A stretch of 64,000 nucleotides of DNA from Novosphingobium sp. G106 (GTDB lineage Bacteria; Pseudomonadota; Alphaproteobacteria; Sphingomonadales; Sphingomonadaceae): assembly GCF_019075875.1 (NCBI RefSeq), contig NZ_JAHOOZ010000001.1, positions 2,604,001 through 2,668,000 on the forward strand, written 5' to 3'. How positions within the stretch are numbered: the stretch's first letter is position 1; every line of letters begins with the position of its first letter. The notes below the pieces were generated by a model. The model was not told the origin of the DNA. It did not search any database and saw only the letters and a program-made list of their open reading frames with translations. Positions 11,607 through 20,791 of this stretch are shown here, in pieces. Made by a program: the position numbers and the translations under genes.

Positions 11607-12557
11607 CTAACGACGAAGCGGTGTCTGCCGGGCCAGATCGTTACGGATCGTGGTCGCGGCGACACCGCCTTCGCCCATGGCGTGGCTGATCTGGTCGAGG
11701 CCGAGCACGACGTCTCCAGCTGCATAGAGACCTGGCACGTTGGTGCGCTGATGTGCATCTACGGTCAGGCAGCCTTCTTCCGACCGCGCGGCGCCGAGCT
11801 GGCCGGCCAGCTCGGATCGGATATCCGAACCGAGCGCAGGATAGAGGCTGTCGAATTGGACTGCGTGGTCCTTGAGATCGAGCACGACCTTCTGGCCATC
11901 CAGCCGAATGGCCTCGCAGCCCGCGGCGAGGCCGACCCCTGCGTCAGTCAGCGTCTCCCGCTGCTCGGGAGTGAGACTATGATCGCATCTCGGCGCAACC
12001 AGCGTAACATCCGCGGTATAGGTGCGCAGGAACAGCGCTTCATCGCAGCCGCGCTGCCCGGTCCCCATCACGGCAACACGCTTGTCAGTAACCTCGTAGC
12101 CGTCGCAGATCGGGCAATAGCGCAGCTGGCCGCTAGCCAAGGCCTGCGAATGCGTGCGTTCGTCGATCATCGGCGGACGGCGATTGACGACGCCGGTGGC
12201 CAGGAGGACAGTACGGGCGCGGAAGGTCGATGCATCGCCGAACGTCGCGACGAAATCTTGCTCGTGCTGTGACAGGGCTTCGACCGTCGCTTCGATCATG
12301 CTTGCCCCGTAGAGATCTGCCTGTCGGCGCATCCGCGCCAGCAGGTCGGGCCCGGATATCCCGTCGGGAAATCCGGCATGGTTGCGCGTGAGCGGGATGA
12401 GCTTCGCACGGCTCCGGCCCGCATCGACGACCGCTACGGCCAGGTGGAAGCGAGCGAGATAGATCGCCGCGGTGAGCCCCGCCGGCCCCCCACCGATGAT
12501 AAGGCAATCAGTTTGCCTGTCGTCATTCGTGCTTGCAGGGTCGTTTGCCGAGGACAT
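11607..12557 (-). CDS. NAD(P)/FAD-dependent oxidoreductase, thioredoxin-reductase-like
   Basis: 316-residue flavoprotein. FAD-binding IIGGGPAGLTAAIY is at the N-terminus, a CPICDGYE motif sits at the position of the thioredoxin reductase redox pair (CxxC), and a second nucleotide-binding motif GTGQRG follows; GLYAAGDVV is near the end. The HRR-x3-R NADPH-phosphate signature of true thioredoxin reductases is not seen (the region reads VAPRCDHS), so the electron donor and partner are unclear. It is convergent with katE, 2 bp apart, and may serve oxidative defence. Confidence 0.8.
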   Translation of the reverse strand: MSSANDPASTNDDRQTDCLIIGGGPAGLTAAIYLARFHLAVAVVDAGRSRAKLIPLTRNHAGFPDGISGPDLLARMRRQADLYGASMIEATVEALSQHEQDFVATFGDASTFRARTVLLATGVVNRRPPMIDERTHSQALASGQLRYCPICDGYEVTDKRVAVMGTGQRGCDEALFLRTYTADVTLVAPRCDHSLTPEQRETLTDAGVGLAAGCEAIRLDGQKVVLDLKDHAVQFDSLYPALGSDIRSELAGQLGAARSEEGCLTVDAHQRTNVPGLYAAGDVVLGLDQISHAMGEGGVAATTIRNDLARQTPLRR

Positions 12558-12597
12558 GGGCACGATCTATAACCTACCCATGGCCCGGTGTCGCCGA

Positions 12598-13131
12598 TTA
12601 CGCTCCGATCTGAGCCATCAGCTCGGCCTTACGCGCCGCGAGCTGCTCGCCGAGTGCTTTCAGGTCGAGCTCGCTGTCGCGGCTCTCGGGGAACATCTCG
12701 TTCTCCTCCTCGCCGACATGATGGTCGATGTATTCGCCAAGCACCGTAACCTTGGCATCGAATAGCCGGTCGCTTGCCTTCATCGCCTGAATCTCGGCAA
12801 TCAGCTGCTTGGCGCTGGCATGCTCGACTTCGGCCTCGTCGAGCAGATCGTCGTCATCGATCGCAGCGCGCGTGGCAGGGTAATAAATCTCTTCGATCTG
12901 CGCATGAACCGTCAGCGCCAGGCAGATCTTGTCGGCCAGCGCCTGCTTCTCGGCCTCGTCGTCCAGATCTTCATACAGACTGAAGAAGGTCTTCACTTCC
13001 TTGTGATCGTCCTTGAGCAGCTTGATCGCATCGACGGGCTTGCTTGCGGCGCGCTCGGTCCTGCGAGCCGTTTTGGATGCGGGCTTCGCTTTCGCACTCT
13101 TGGTCGGTGCGCTCGACTTAGTAGCTGCCAT
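12598..13131 (-). CDS. Hemerythrin HHE domain protein
   Basis: 177 residues. A Lys/Ala/Ser-rich N-terminal extension of about 33 residues precedes a four-helix hemerythrin-like bundle with His/Glu metal ligands in DDHKEV, HAQIEEIYY, EHASAK and HHVGEEENEMF. Such proteins bind a di-iron site and are linked to oxygen, nitric oxide or iron stress responses. The nearby catalase and reductase fit an oxidative-stress neighbourhood. Confidence 0.85.
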   Translation of the reverse strand: MAATKSSAPTKSAKAKPASKTARRTERAASKPVDAIKLLKDDHKEVKTFFSLYEDLDDEAEKQALADKICLALTVHAQIEEIYYPATRAAIDDDDLLDEAEVEHASAKQLIAEIQAMKASDRLFDAKVTVLGEYIDHHVGEEENEMFPESRDSELDLKALGEQLAARKAELMAQIGA

Positions 13132-13944
13132 AGTAGATCTCCGATGTCTGGGGTATTGGTCAACCTAACAACCCCCGAGAGCTGGCGAAGAACCCGAGCA
13201 GCGAGCCGAATTAACCTCCATCAATACGATTCTTGAAAATTTGGCCCGCCTCGCCGGAACGGCGGGTGAGATTTCGGTTTTGGGTTCCGTCGGCATCATG
13301 CCGGCATGGAGCGACATCATGGGTTACCCCCGCGAGTTTTTGAAGGCGACTATGATTCTGATGACGAGCAGAAGCGGCCCGAACCCAACGAGGACGAGCT
13401 CGAAGAGGAAGACGAAAGCGGCGTCCTCGAGCCTGACGAAGAGGATGCCGAAGGGCTCCCAGAATCCGATGAAGATGAAGACGAAGGCGCCTGAACGCGC
13501 TGCATAGGAAGACGGGAATAGGCAGACTGAGCAAGAGGGTGCCGCCGTGCCAGACCTCGGCTGGTGGCTTGATCAAGGCTCTGATCAAGCGGATGAAATC
13601 GCGGACGCAATTCCTATCAAGAATGAGAAAGGACACGCAATGACTGAAGGCTAGGCCCGTACGGCGCCGTTCAGAACCAGATAGAGGACAGTCTTCGGGA
13701 TGCCTGTCGGCGGCATGTGCCCGCCTTCCGGTCGGCCTGCACCAGCTTCGCAGAAACTTGATCATGCCCGTCGTAGCAAGCCAGGGCCCTGTCGAAGCAT
13801 CGCGATGACATGAACGACCGGCGGCTATCAAGGATTGAATTTGGATCGCGGGAGGACCGCTTTGGCGGCGATCCATGCCAACTCGCGCCTAGCGACCTTC
13901 GCTCGTGCGTAACCAGCCCGGCAAGGCCGGAAGCTCTTCCCGCT
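13132..13944. other. Low-content region
   Basis: About 800 bp between the hemerythrin gene and the frameshifted PHA gene. An inverted repeat near 13240-13270 (CCCGCC...GGCGGG) could terminate transcription. Apart from a possible acidic small protein at 13306-13494 I see no convincing gene. Confidence 0.4.
13306..13494 (+). CDS. Possible small, highly acidic protein
   Basis: 62 residues, more than 40 percent Asp and Glu, with alternating Glu/Asp-rich runs after a short basic start. The composition is like low-complexity acidic tails or small histone-mimic proteins, but no family is recognised and the ribosome binding site is weak. A competing frame from 13319 has G/C at almost all third positions, so which frame, if any, is translated is unclear. 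Confidence 0.25.
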   Translation: MERHHGLPPRVFEGDYDSDDEQKRPEPNEDELEEEDESGVLEPDEEDAEGLPESDEDEDEGA

Positions 13945-14242
13945 TCACCGCAGTAGCCTGTTGCCCACCTGGCCGAGCTGTTCCTTGATCGCGCCCGCGA
14001 ACAAGGCTGCCAGCGGCGGGAGATCGACGACAGCGTGAATGTTCGCGTCATGGACCTCGATACGCGAGGCGACGCGCTGGCCCATGGCTTCGATCACGAA
14101 ATAGAGCGTGTCGCCGTCCCATCGATGCTCTTTGAGGCCCCCTGGCACGATTCCGGCGATTTGGCCCACGCCCTGCTGAAGCCTTTCGCGCGGCGACGCG
14201 GCCCAAGTCGTGCGGAATGTCGAGTGTGATCGGCTGCGTCAT
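13945..14242 (-). pseudogene. Frameshifted second copy of the PHA-system family protein
   Basis: Starting from ATG at 14242 the protein begins MTQPITLDIPHDLGRVAAR, matching the intact paralogue at 1143-1445, then the frame is lost near 14185-14190 inside a CG-dinucleotide run; the rest (VGQIAGIVPGG... to NRLLR) continues in another frame to 13945. Comparison with the intact copy indicates a loss of two bases in a CGCGCG tract. It may be a true pseudogene or a sequencing error. Confidence 0.75.
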
Positions 14243-14337
14243 AAGTCCAAAACGCTCGACCTGCGCTGAGGTCGCCTGATAGGCAAAACTAAGTTCCGCA
14301 AGTTTCCCCGCCCGATTTCCGCTGCTAGCCCGCCCCC

Positions 14338-14499
14338 ATGACGTCAAAGCAAATTCAGGAAGCCCAGCGGGCGAGCCAGGACTTCACGCGGTGGGCGGCT
14401 TTCGCGCTCGAAGTACCCGACCGCCGAGCCCGAATGCTCGATGCGGCGAGGGAACTGAGGCAAGCTCTGGACAGGCTGATCGAGCACGCGCCTAAATAA
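14338..14499 (+). CDS. Small helical hypothetical protein (53 aa)
   Basis: ATG at 14338 to TAA at 14497-14499. The product is predicted all-helical and Arg/Ala-rich (Phe-Thr-Arg-Trp-Ala-Ala-Phe-Ala-Leu-Glu, then Ala-Arg-Glu-Leu-Arg-Gln-Ala-Leu-Asp). Codon use is coding-like, but there is no strong ribosome binding site and no recognised family. It is divergent from the broken PHA gene. Confidence 0.45.
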   Translation: MTSKQIQEAQRASQDFTRWAAFALEVPDRRARMLDAARELRQALDRLIEHAPK

Positions 14500-14510
14500 T
14501 ATCGCTAGCA

Positions 14511-14772
14511 TTGCTTATTCGGAGCGCTGCAATGGACCATGCCAGAATGCTCAATAAGTCTCTTCTCTCGCTGCTGCGATGTGCAACCGAGAGCGATGTC
14601 GAGGCGGCGCTGGAGGCGTGCTGTTCGACTTGCCGCCGACTACGGCGCCGGAGCAGTCGAATTCTACAACCGGACGCTCGAGGTGATGACTGGCGACAAC
14701 GACCGGGCCATGGCGATGGATCACGCTCGCGTGATGTCCGCTTCCCATTGGGTTCGGCCAGGCAGCGACTGA
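14511..14772 (+). pseudogene. Possible frameshifted small gene
   Basis: From about 14532 one frame gives MDHARMLNKSLLSLLRCATE and an acidic Ala-rich helix; protein-like sequence then continues in a different frame from about 14620 (LAADYGAGAVEFYNRTLEVM ... SASHWV) to 14772. The two parts together would make a protein of about 80 residues. This suggests a frameshift near 14610-14640, but there is no homologue here to prove it. Confidence 0.3.
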
Positions 14773-14835
14773 TCGCGACCGCCTGCCGCTGCAACACGAT
14801 TACAGAATTTCCAGCGAACTGAGGCTTGGGCCTTT

Positions 14836-15181
14836 CCCACCGTCATAGAGCTGATCAGCCCTCGGGTCGCAAACGCGAGGAAGCATCCCGCTGCTGGACG
14901 GATCGCCGGCCAAATTCAAAACCTAGACCTGTCACTGCGGCCACTGGGCGACCTTCGACCCGCACGGCCTCTGGTGGCATTTCGAGCAGAAACACTCGGA
15001 CATGCAGCTCGGCCAGGCGCGCCTGCACTTCTACTGCAATATTTGCACCGTGCAGAAGCGCTTCGCCGTGCGGTCGATCCGGCTCGATCCCGTTGATGCG
15101 CCCAGCGAGGAACGAGCGGTCATCACCCTGCCGATGCCGCCGGACAGGGAATGGAAGGCTGCCCTGAGCCGGTTTCGTTGA
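14836..15181 (+). pseudogene. Remnant of a small zinc-ribbon-like protein
   Basis: The frame from 14927 to the TGA at 15181 reads TCHCGHWATFDPHGLWWHFE and continues with an HFYCNICTVQKRF segment; the CxC-x2-H and CxxC pairs look like a zinc ribbon. It has no start codon: an in-frame TAG lies at 14924-14926 and the likely N-terminal part (VIELISPRVANARKHP) is in another frame. One nonsense and one frameshift would explain it. It belongs to a run of broken small genes between 13.9 and 15.2 kb. Confidence 0.5.
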
Positions 15182-15337
15182 GCCGCCACAGCTTCAATTC
15201 CGAATTACGCGGGGCCAAGCACCCGCCTGCTCTACCTTCGGTCGATCAGGCGAGCACCGCATCGACGAGCGCCCGAATGAAGCCTGTGCCGGTCGTTACT
15301 CTTGCGGTCGGCCTGGCAGGCAAGCCGCCAGCTAGCT

Positions 15338-15712
15338 TTAGTACCCTCGCGTTGGGTCCTGAGTACCCTGGTTCGCTCGCGGGTTGCCTTGCGCGTCCAG
15401 GTTCGCGTTATCTCGCGGCGGTTGGACATCGACGCCTTCCCCGGCGGTCTGTTCCTTCAAAGTCTTGGTCCGTCTATCTTGGTCCGTGCCGATCGCCGCC
15501 CCTGCCACGGCCCCGATGCCAGCTCCAATGACTCGACCTGCGCCGCCACCGACCAGTCCACCGAACAGAAGACCGCCAAACGCGCCGGCGCCTGCACCGA
15601 TTGCCGCCCCCGAAACGTGTTTCTGCCCCGTATTGGGGTCAGTCACGCATCCGGAGGTCATCATGAGACCCAGGGCTGCAAAGCCGGCGACGATTAGACG
15701 CGGATTGTTCAT
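15338..15712 (-). CDS. Glycine-zipper outer-membrane lipoprotein
   Basis: 124 residues. A signal peptide ends in a lipobox-like MTSGC near residue 22, giving a lipid-modified Cys. The middle is a glycine-zipper repeat (AAIGAGAGAFGGLL, GAGIGAVAGAAIG) like YMGG/OmpA-associated glycine-zipper domains, followed by a polar tail rich in Gln, Asn and Pro. The ATG at 15712 has GGAGG upstream. Probable role in the outer membrane or envelope; exact function unknown. Confidence 0.75.
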   Translation of the reverse strand: MNNPRLIVAGFAALGLMMTSGCVTDPNTGQKHVSGAAIGAGAGAFGGLLFGGLVGGGAGRVIGAGIGAVAGAAIGTDQDRRTKTLKEQTAGEGVDVQPPRDNANLDAQGNPRANQGTQDPTRGY

Positions 15713-16201
15713 GATTGTCCTCCCCACGCCGTTCTCTCAGCGCGAAGCAAGGAGGTCGGTGAGTTTGAATGAACCCCAGATTGACGGACTCAAGGACAAT
15801 CAAAACAATGCGATAGGCGTTCGCGCCGCTGCGCCGAACCGCTGTGACGACGCAGAGGGGCGAACGCTCATCGGCGACATAGATGTGCACCCGCGCCGCA
15901 GCTTTCCGCTCCGCCGCATTACAAGAACATGCCCTTCCCGAGATCCACCTCTCGGCGAAGCGTTCCATATCCATCGAAATTCTCTCTACCGTCTGCACAG
16001 TAACATCCCGATGCACCGCATATATCTCGGTTGGCCTGGCGGAAGCGGGCGAATATTCGCAGATTATGGCTCAGAAATTCGCTAGCGCTGGCGGATGATC
16101 GCGATGAGCGAATGGCCGTTAACAAGAGCCGCTGATCGACAGCTTAAGGTCGGCTATTTCGGCGAAGCAAGATGCAGCGAAAAAAGCCTAAATGTTGTAG
16201 C
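15713..16201. other. Intergenic region
   Basis: About 490 bp. A minus-strand frame from about 15974 that overlaps the lipoprotein gene could give a Cys-containing protein, but it has no ribosome binding site or recognisable domain. I support no gene here. Confidence 0.4.
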
Positions 16202-16660
16202 CTAACGCGCGGTCTTGACCTCTGTCGGGGTGACAACATCCCGATAGTGATTGCCGAAATGGGTGCGCACGTAATTCACGACGTCGGCGATCTGCTGATC
16301 GGTCATCGCGTCCGCGAAGGGCGGCATTCCGTTCAGGCCGTGCACCACGACCGTGGTCGGGTAACCGCTGGCCTCCAGCTTGCGGTTGGAGGCGAGCGCC
16401 GGATAGAAGCCCGCGCCCTTGGCGCCCTTGGCATCGGGCATGTGGCAGCCCGCGCAGACGCGCCGATAGATCTTCTCGCCATCGGGCTCGCTAAACTTGA
16501 ACGGGCTGACGAAGGCCCCGTCCGCGTCGCCGGGGCGCGCGCCTGTGACGTGCCCGGCGGATGAGGCGGTTTCGGGGGCGGCCTGGGCGAAGGCGTTGGC
16601 CGTGATCGAGGCCAACGAGACGAGCGAAGCGGCGGCGAGTAATCCGGTTGAGACCTTCAT
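16202..16660 (-). CDS. Class I c-type cytochrome, probable electron acceptor of the amine oxidase
   Basis: 152 residues: a Sec signal peptide of about 26 residues (ends Ala-Phe-Ala-Gln-Ala), then one heme c site CAGCH at about 69-73, and a Met-containing loop (NGMPPFADAMTD) that can supply the axial methionine. Periplasmic electron carrier. It starts 4 bp after the stop of the flavin amine oxidase, so they form an operon. The pairing resembles NicA2-type enzymes, where the flavoprotein passes electrons to a cytochrome rather than to oxygen; that analogy is inference. Confidence 0.87.
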   Translation of the reverse strand: MKVSTGLLAAASLVSLASITANAFAQAAPETASSAGHVTGARPGDADGAFVSPFKFSEPDGEKIYRRVCAGCHMPDAKGAKGAGFYPALASNRKLEASGYPTTVVVHGLNGMPPFADAMTDQQIADVVNYVRTHFGNHYRDVVTPTEVKTAR

Positions 16661-16663
16661 GAT

Positions 16664-18253
16664 TCAGCCCGCCATCACGCGTTGGTGGAGACGCGAGATC
16701 GCGTCGAGCGAAGAGGTGATGCCGCCTTCCTGCCAAGCAGGGATGTAAGAGGCATGCTCGCCCGCGAGCAGGATGCGGCCGTCGATCTGGCACAGGTTCT
16801 TGTAGTGGTCGGCACGCGCCTCGTCGGTCCAGCCGCCGGCGCAGCCCTGGACCCAGGGAACCCGATGCCAGCCCACCGCGATGCCGCCGACGAATTCGTC
16901 CTTGTACTGCGGATGGATCTGCGCGCCCCATTCCACCGCGCGCCGCACGCGCTCCGCAGGCGGCAGTGAGGTGAACTCGAAGGCATAGGCGCCGAAAGTA
17001 TAGGCGCCGAGCAGCGTCGCTGGCCCTTTCTCTCCATAGCGGCTGCTCGGATAGCTGATCTGCGAGATCGGCAAGTCGGTGGTCGTGATGCCGCCGAAGA
17101 TACTCTCGTCCTGCTCCCAGAACCGCCGCTTGAATTCTAGGCCAATCTTGAGCGCCGCCATATAGGGCACGGCGCGGATGGCATTGGCCATCGGGGCATT
17201 GACGTTCATCTCGATCTGGCTGAGCACCGACAGCGGGATAGTGCATAGGCACCAGTCGGCCTTGGCTGTGGCCTTGGCGCCGGTCTTTATATCCTCATAG
17301 GACACGGCGACGCCCTTCTCGTCCTGCTGGATCGACGTGACCTTGCTGTTCAGGCGGACGAGATCGCCGACCTGACGCTCGAATCCCTTGGCCACCATGT
17401 CCATGCCGCCGACCGGCTGGAAGATCGCAGTATGATGCTGCGTGTCGAGCGAGGAAGAGACGTTGCGCCACAGTCCCGACTGCAACACCGTGTCGAGCGC
17501 CAGCGGGTCAGACGGTATCGGCTCCGCGGTCAGCCCGCCGCCCGGATACTTCTCCCAGCCGCGCCGCGAGCTGGACTGCTCGCCCTTCACGTACCGCATG
17601 TTCTTGTCGAGCGCCCCCCACGACCGCACCGCCTCAAGCAGGATCGCCTTGTCTTCCTGGGTCACGGCGTCATCGAGCGCGTTCTTGTTGACCGCCTTGG
17701 CCATCAGCTCGCCGACGTGGCCGTAGAAGTCCGCCTGGATGTGGCGATAGCGCTGCGGCTTGCCGTCGAATGCCTTGGTCGAATGGACATAGGCATTGTA
17801 GTTGAGCTGCATGAACGGCTCGAGCGCGACGCCCAGTTCCTGACAGTAATGCATGATCGCATAGTGATTATGCGGGATGCGCCAGGGGCCGGGGTTGATG
17901 TAGTTCCCCGGCGCGAAAGTGCAGTGCTGCGTCTCGCCGCCGAGCTCCGTGAAGCTGTCGCCGCCGCGCAGCGTCCAGCTGCGTCCGCCGACGCGGTTGT
18001 TGAATTCGAGCACCTGGACCTTGTAGCCCGCGCGGCGCAGCTCATAGGCGGCGGTGAGGCCGGCAACGCCCGCGCCCAGGATCAGCACCGAAGCGCCCTT
18101 GGCATCACCGCCCAGGTTGACCGGGCCCTTGAACGTCGATGTCTGCGCCTGACCCAGGCTTGTCATAGCCATGTACATCGCCGAGGCACCGGCCGTCCGG
18201 CCGATCAGCGTCAGCAGGTCGCGCTTGCTCAGAGGCAGCACACTATCTGTCAT
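16664..18253 (-). CDS. Flavin-containing amine oxidase/dehydrogenase, exported
   Basis: 529 residues. After a twin-Arg-free but export-like N-terminus (Lys-Arg-Asp-Leu-Leu-Thr-Leu-Ile-Gly-Arg...Ala-Gln-Ala) comes the FAD motif LILGAGVAGLTAAYELRRAG (about 57-76), the GGRSWTLRGGD segment and a C-terminal GEHASYIPAWQEGGI, which contacts FAD in monoamine oxidases. It oxidises a primary or secondary amine; the substrate is unknown. The overlapping operon with a c-type cytochrome suggests a dehydrogenase using cytochrome as acceptor. The start is ATG 18253; an in-frame TTG precedes it. Confidence 0.85.
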   Translation of the reverse strand: MTDSVLPLSKRDLLTLIGRTAGASAMYMAMTSLGQAQTSTFKGPVNLGGDAKGASVLILGAGVAGLTAAYELRRAGYKVQVLEFNNRVGGRSWTLRGGDSFTELGGETQHCTFAPGNYINPGPWRIPHNHYAIMHYCQELGVALEPFMQLNYNAYVHSTKAFDGKPQRYRHIQADFYGHVGELMAKAVNKNALDDAVTQEDKAILLEAVRSWGALDKNMRYVKGEQSSSRRGWEKYPGGGLTAEPIPSDPLALDTVLQSGLWRNVSSSLDTQHHTAIFQPVGGMDMVAKGFERQVGDLVRLNSKVTSIQQDEKGVAVSYEDIKTGAKATAKADWCLCTIPLSVLSQIEMNVNAPMANAIRAVPYMAALKIGLEFKRRFWEQDESIFGGITTTDLPISQISYPSSRYGEKGPATLLGAYTFGAYAFEFTSLPPAERVRRAVEWGAQIHPQYKDEFVGGIAVGWHRVPWVQGCAGGWTDEARADHYKNLCQIDGRILLAGEHASYIPAWQEGGITSSLDAISRLHQRVMAG

Positions 18254-18621
18254 CAATTCAAACCCCCACGTGCCCTACCGAACCACTCGCGGGAGCATGG
18301 GAGGATTCGCCCTTCCGACCACGCACACCTGATTATGGCATTGGCGTTGTGATCGGCCCGGATCCTCGAAAGGGTTATACGACGTTTGGCGTATTTTCGG
18401 CAGTTCGGTCGGCCGAATGGATGGTTGCTGGCGAGGGATCTGAAAACTGCATCGAAAGTCAGCTATGTCAGCGATAGCAGACGCAACCGCCGACAAATGG
18501 GTTTGGCGGCATTCGCCAAAATGCGAATTTGTCGGCCAAGCAATTTCTCTAGCCTGCAGGACATGCCGCTTCGAGCCAAATTTGAGGCTTCCCTTCGCTC
18601 GTTCGAGCGAGAAGATCTGTG
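18254..18621. promoter_or_regulatory. Divergent intergenic region of amine oxidase and acylase
   Basis: About 365 bp with no convincing gene. It must hold the promoters of the amine oxidase operon (minus) and the acylase (plus). I could not identify a specific operator. Confidence 0.4.
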
Positions 18622-20745
18622 ATGACGAGGGAAAGAACTTGGTTCGTCGCCATTCTCGCACTGCTGGCGCCCGCGCCTGCCGCGGCAGCGGCCGGTGGCG
18701 GGGAGATATTGTGGGACAGCTTCGGGGTGCCGCATGTCTATGCCAAGACCGAGGCAGGCATGTTCTACGGCTTCGGCTATGCCCAGGCGCAGGCGCACGG
18801 CAATCTGCTGCTCCGCATCTATGGGGAGAGCCGCGCCAGGGCTGCGGAATATTGGGGGCCGCAATATGAGGCCTCCGATCGCTGGCTGATCGCCAACGGC
18901 CAGCCCGAGCGTGCCGTGGTCTGGTACAAGGCGCAGACACCGCGGTTTCGCGCCGATCTCGACGCCTTTGCCGCGGGGATCGACGCCTATGTAGCCGCGC
19001 ACCGGGACAAGCTCGATCCCGAGGCACTGAAGGTGGGAACGATCACGGGGCTCGACGTGATGGCGCACGCGCACCGCGTGATGACCTATCTATACATCGC
19101 CTCACAGTCTCGGGTGATCGGCGCGGCCGGCAATGTCGGCGAAGGCGAACCCGATCCCGCGAGTGCTCCCAACGAGAACGACGGCTCCAATGCCTGGGCG
19201 GTCGCGCCGGCGCGGTCGGCGAGCGGCCATGCCATGCTGCTCGCCAACCCGCATCTCCAATGGGCGCCGAGTTGGCAGACCTATTTCGAAGCGAACCTGA
19301 CCGCCCCCGGGCTCTCGATCTATGGAGCCACCCAGGTCGGCCTGCCGGTACTCCGCTTTGCCTTCACCAAGGACGTCGCCTTCACCAACACGGTGAACAC
19401 GATCCTGGGTTTCACCAGCTACAAGCTCACGCCAAGCGGCGACGGCTATCTGTTTGACGGCAAGCGCCGTCCGTTCCGGATCGAGCACAAGAGTTACAAG
19501 GTTCTCCAGTCGGACGGCGGCCTCAAGACCGTGGAATTCGACCAGAAGTTTGCGGTCCAGGGCCCGGTGTTCGATCTGCCGAATGGCGGCGGTATGATCG
19601 CTCTGAAAATTGCCGGGCTCGATCGCCCCGGCGGCCTCGCCCAATACTGGGACATGGGCCGCGCGCATGGCTGGGCGGACATGGAGAAGGCGCTGCGCCG
19701 GGTCCAGGTACCGATGTTCAACATGATCTATGCCGACAAGGATGGTCACATCCTCTATCTCGACAACGGCATCCTCCCCAAGCATCTACAGGGCGGCGAC
19801 TTCACCGCCTGGTCGAAGCCTGTGACCGGCGACACCTCGGCGACGCTTTGGAACGACATCCACGGCTACGACGACTTGCCCAAGGTGTTCGATCCAGCAT
19901 CGGGCTTCGTCCAGAATACCAACGATCCGCCCTGGGTGACGAGCTGGCCGCAGCCGCTCGATCCCAAGGACTATCCCGCCTATGTTTCGGTGGTGGGGCC
20001 CATGAGCCAGCGATCGCAAATGTCGGTCAAACTGATGAGCGAAGGCCCAAAATTCGATTTCGAACAGTTCATCGCCAAGAAGGTGACGACGCGCTCGTTG
20101 ATGGCCGACCGCTTGCTGCCTGAACTTGTGCCGCTCGCGGAGCAAAGCGTCGATCCCGAACTCCGCGCTGCCGCTGCCCTGCTCAAGGCATGGGACCATT
20201 GCTTCGAGCCCGATGCCAAGGGCGCGCTGCTGTTCGAGACCTGGGCGGCGATCTTCAGTCCGAAGAATTTCACCGTGCAGGCCAACTATCGCGACGCTTG
20301 GTCAGCTTCGGCACCGATCGCCACGCCCACCGGGCTCAAGGATCCGCAGGGGGCACTGATCATGCTCAAACAGGCGATCGCCAGGACGAAGGATCTCTAC
20401 GGCGCAGTCGATCGCCCCTACGGCGATGTCTCGCGCTTTCGTCTGGCCGGAACCAGTCTTCCGGCAAACGGCGGCTTCGGCAATACGGGGGTGTTTCGAA
20501 CGATAACCTGGGGGCCGATGAAAGATGGCCAGCGCACGCCCGTGCATGGCGAAACCTGGGTCTCGATGATCGAGTTCGGATCGCCGATGAAAGCGGTCGG
20601 CCTCATGAGCTACGGCAACTCAAGCCAGCCAGGGTCCAGGCATAGCGGGGATCAACTGCCCTTCCTTGCCAACAAGACCTTCCGGACACTGTGGATCGAC
20701 CGCGCCGAGGTCGAGAAGCATGTCGAGGAGGTCACCAGATTTTGA
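18622..20745 (+). CDS. Penicillin acylase family Ntn-hydrolase (acylase)
   Basis: About 707 residues. A Sec signal peptide (Ala-Leu-Leu-Ala-Pro-Ala-Pro-Ala-Ala-Ala) is followed by the alpha-chain region with WDSFGVPHVYA and GFGYAQAQ. Autocatalytic cleavage would occur in NDGSNAWAV (about residue 192), making Ser the N-terminal nucleophile of the beta chain. The family includes penicillin G acylase, aculeacin acylase and AHL acylases, all hydrolysing an amide bond of an acylated amine; the substrate here is unknown. It is divergent from the amine oxidase operon, which suggests a linked N-acyl-amine catabolic function (inference). Confidence 0.87.
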   Translation: MTRERTWFVAILALLAPAPAAAAAGGGEILWDSFGVPHVYAKTEAGMFYGFGYAQAQAHGNLLLRIYGESRARAAEYWGPQYEASDRWLIANGQPERAVVWYKAQTPRFRADLDAFAAGIDAYVAAHRDKLDPEALKVGTITGLDVMAHAHRVMTYLYIASQSRVIGAAGNVGEGEPDPASAPNENDGSNAWAVAPARSASGHAMLLANPHLQWAPSWQTYFEANLTAPGLSIYGATQVGLPVLRFAFTKDVAFTNTVNTILGFTSYKLTPSGDGYLFDGKRRPFRIEHKSYKVLQSDGGLKTVEFDQKFAVQGPVFDLPNGGGMIALKIAGLDRPGGLAQYWDMGRAHGWADMEKALRRVQVPMFNMIYADKDGHILYLDNGILPKHLQGGDFTAWSKPVTGDTSATLWNDIHGYDDLPKVFDPASGFVQNTNDPPWVTSWPQPLDPKDYPAYVSVVGPMSQRSQMSVKLMSEGPKFDFEQFIAKKVTTRSLMADRLLPELVPLAEQSVDPELRAAAALLKAWDHCFEPDAKGALLFETWAAIFSPKNFTVQANYRDAWSASAPIATPTGLKDPQGALIMLKQAIARTKDLYGAVDRPYGDVSRFRLAGTSLPANGGFGNTGVFRTITWGPMKDGQRTPVHGETWVSMIEFGSPMKAVGLMSYGNSSQPGSRHSGDQLPFLANKTFRTLWIDRAEVEKHVEEVTRF

Positions 20746-20791
20746 AGCCGCGTAAAAGTCTGCTGAAATCGCAGACGGCGTCGAATGCGCC

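Noticed and set aside
15639..16016. Minus-strand frame upstream of the glycine-zipper lipoprotein
   Set aside because: Overlaps the lipoprotein gene and has no ribosome binding site or domain.
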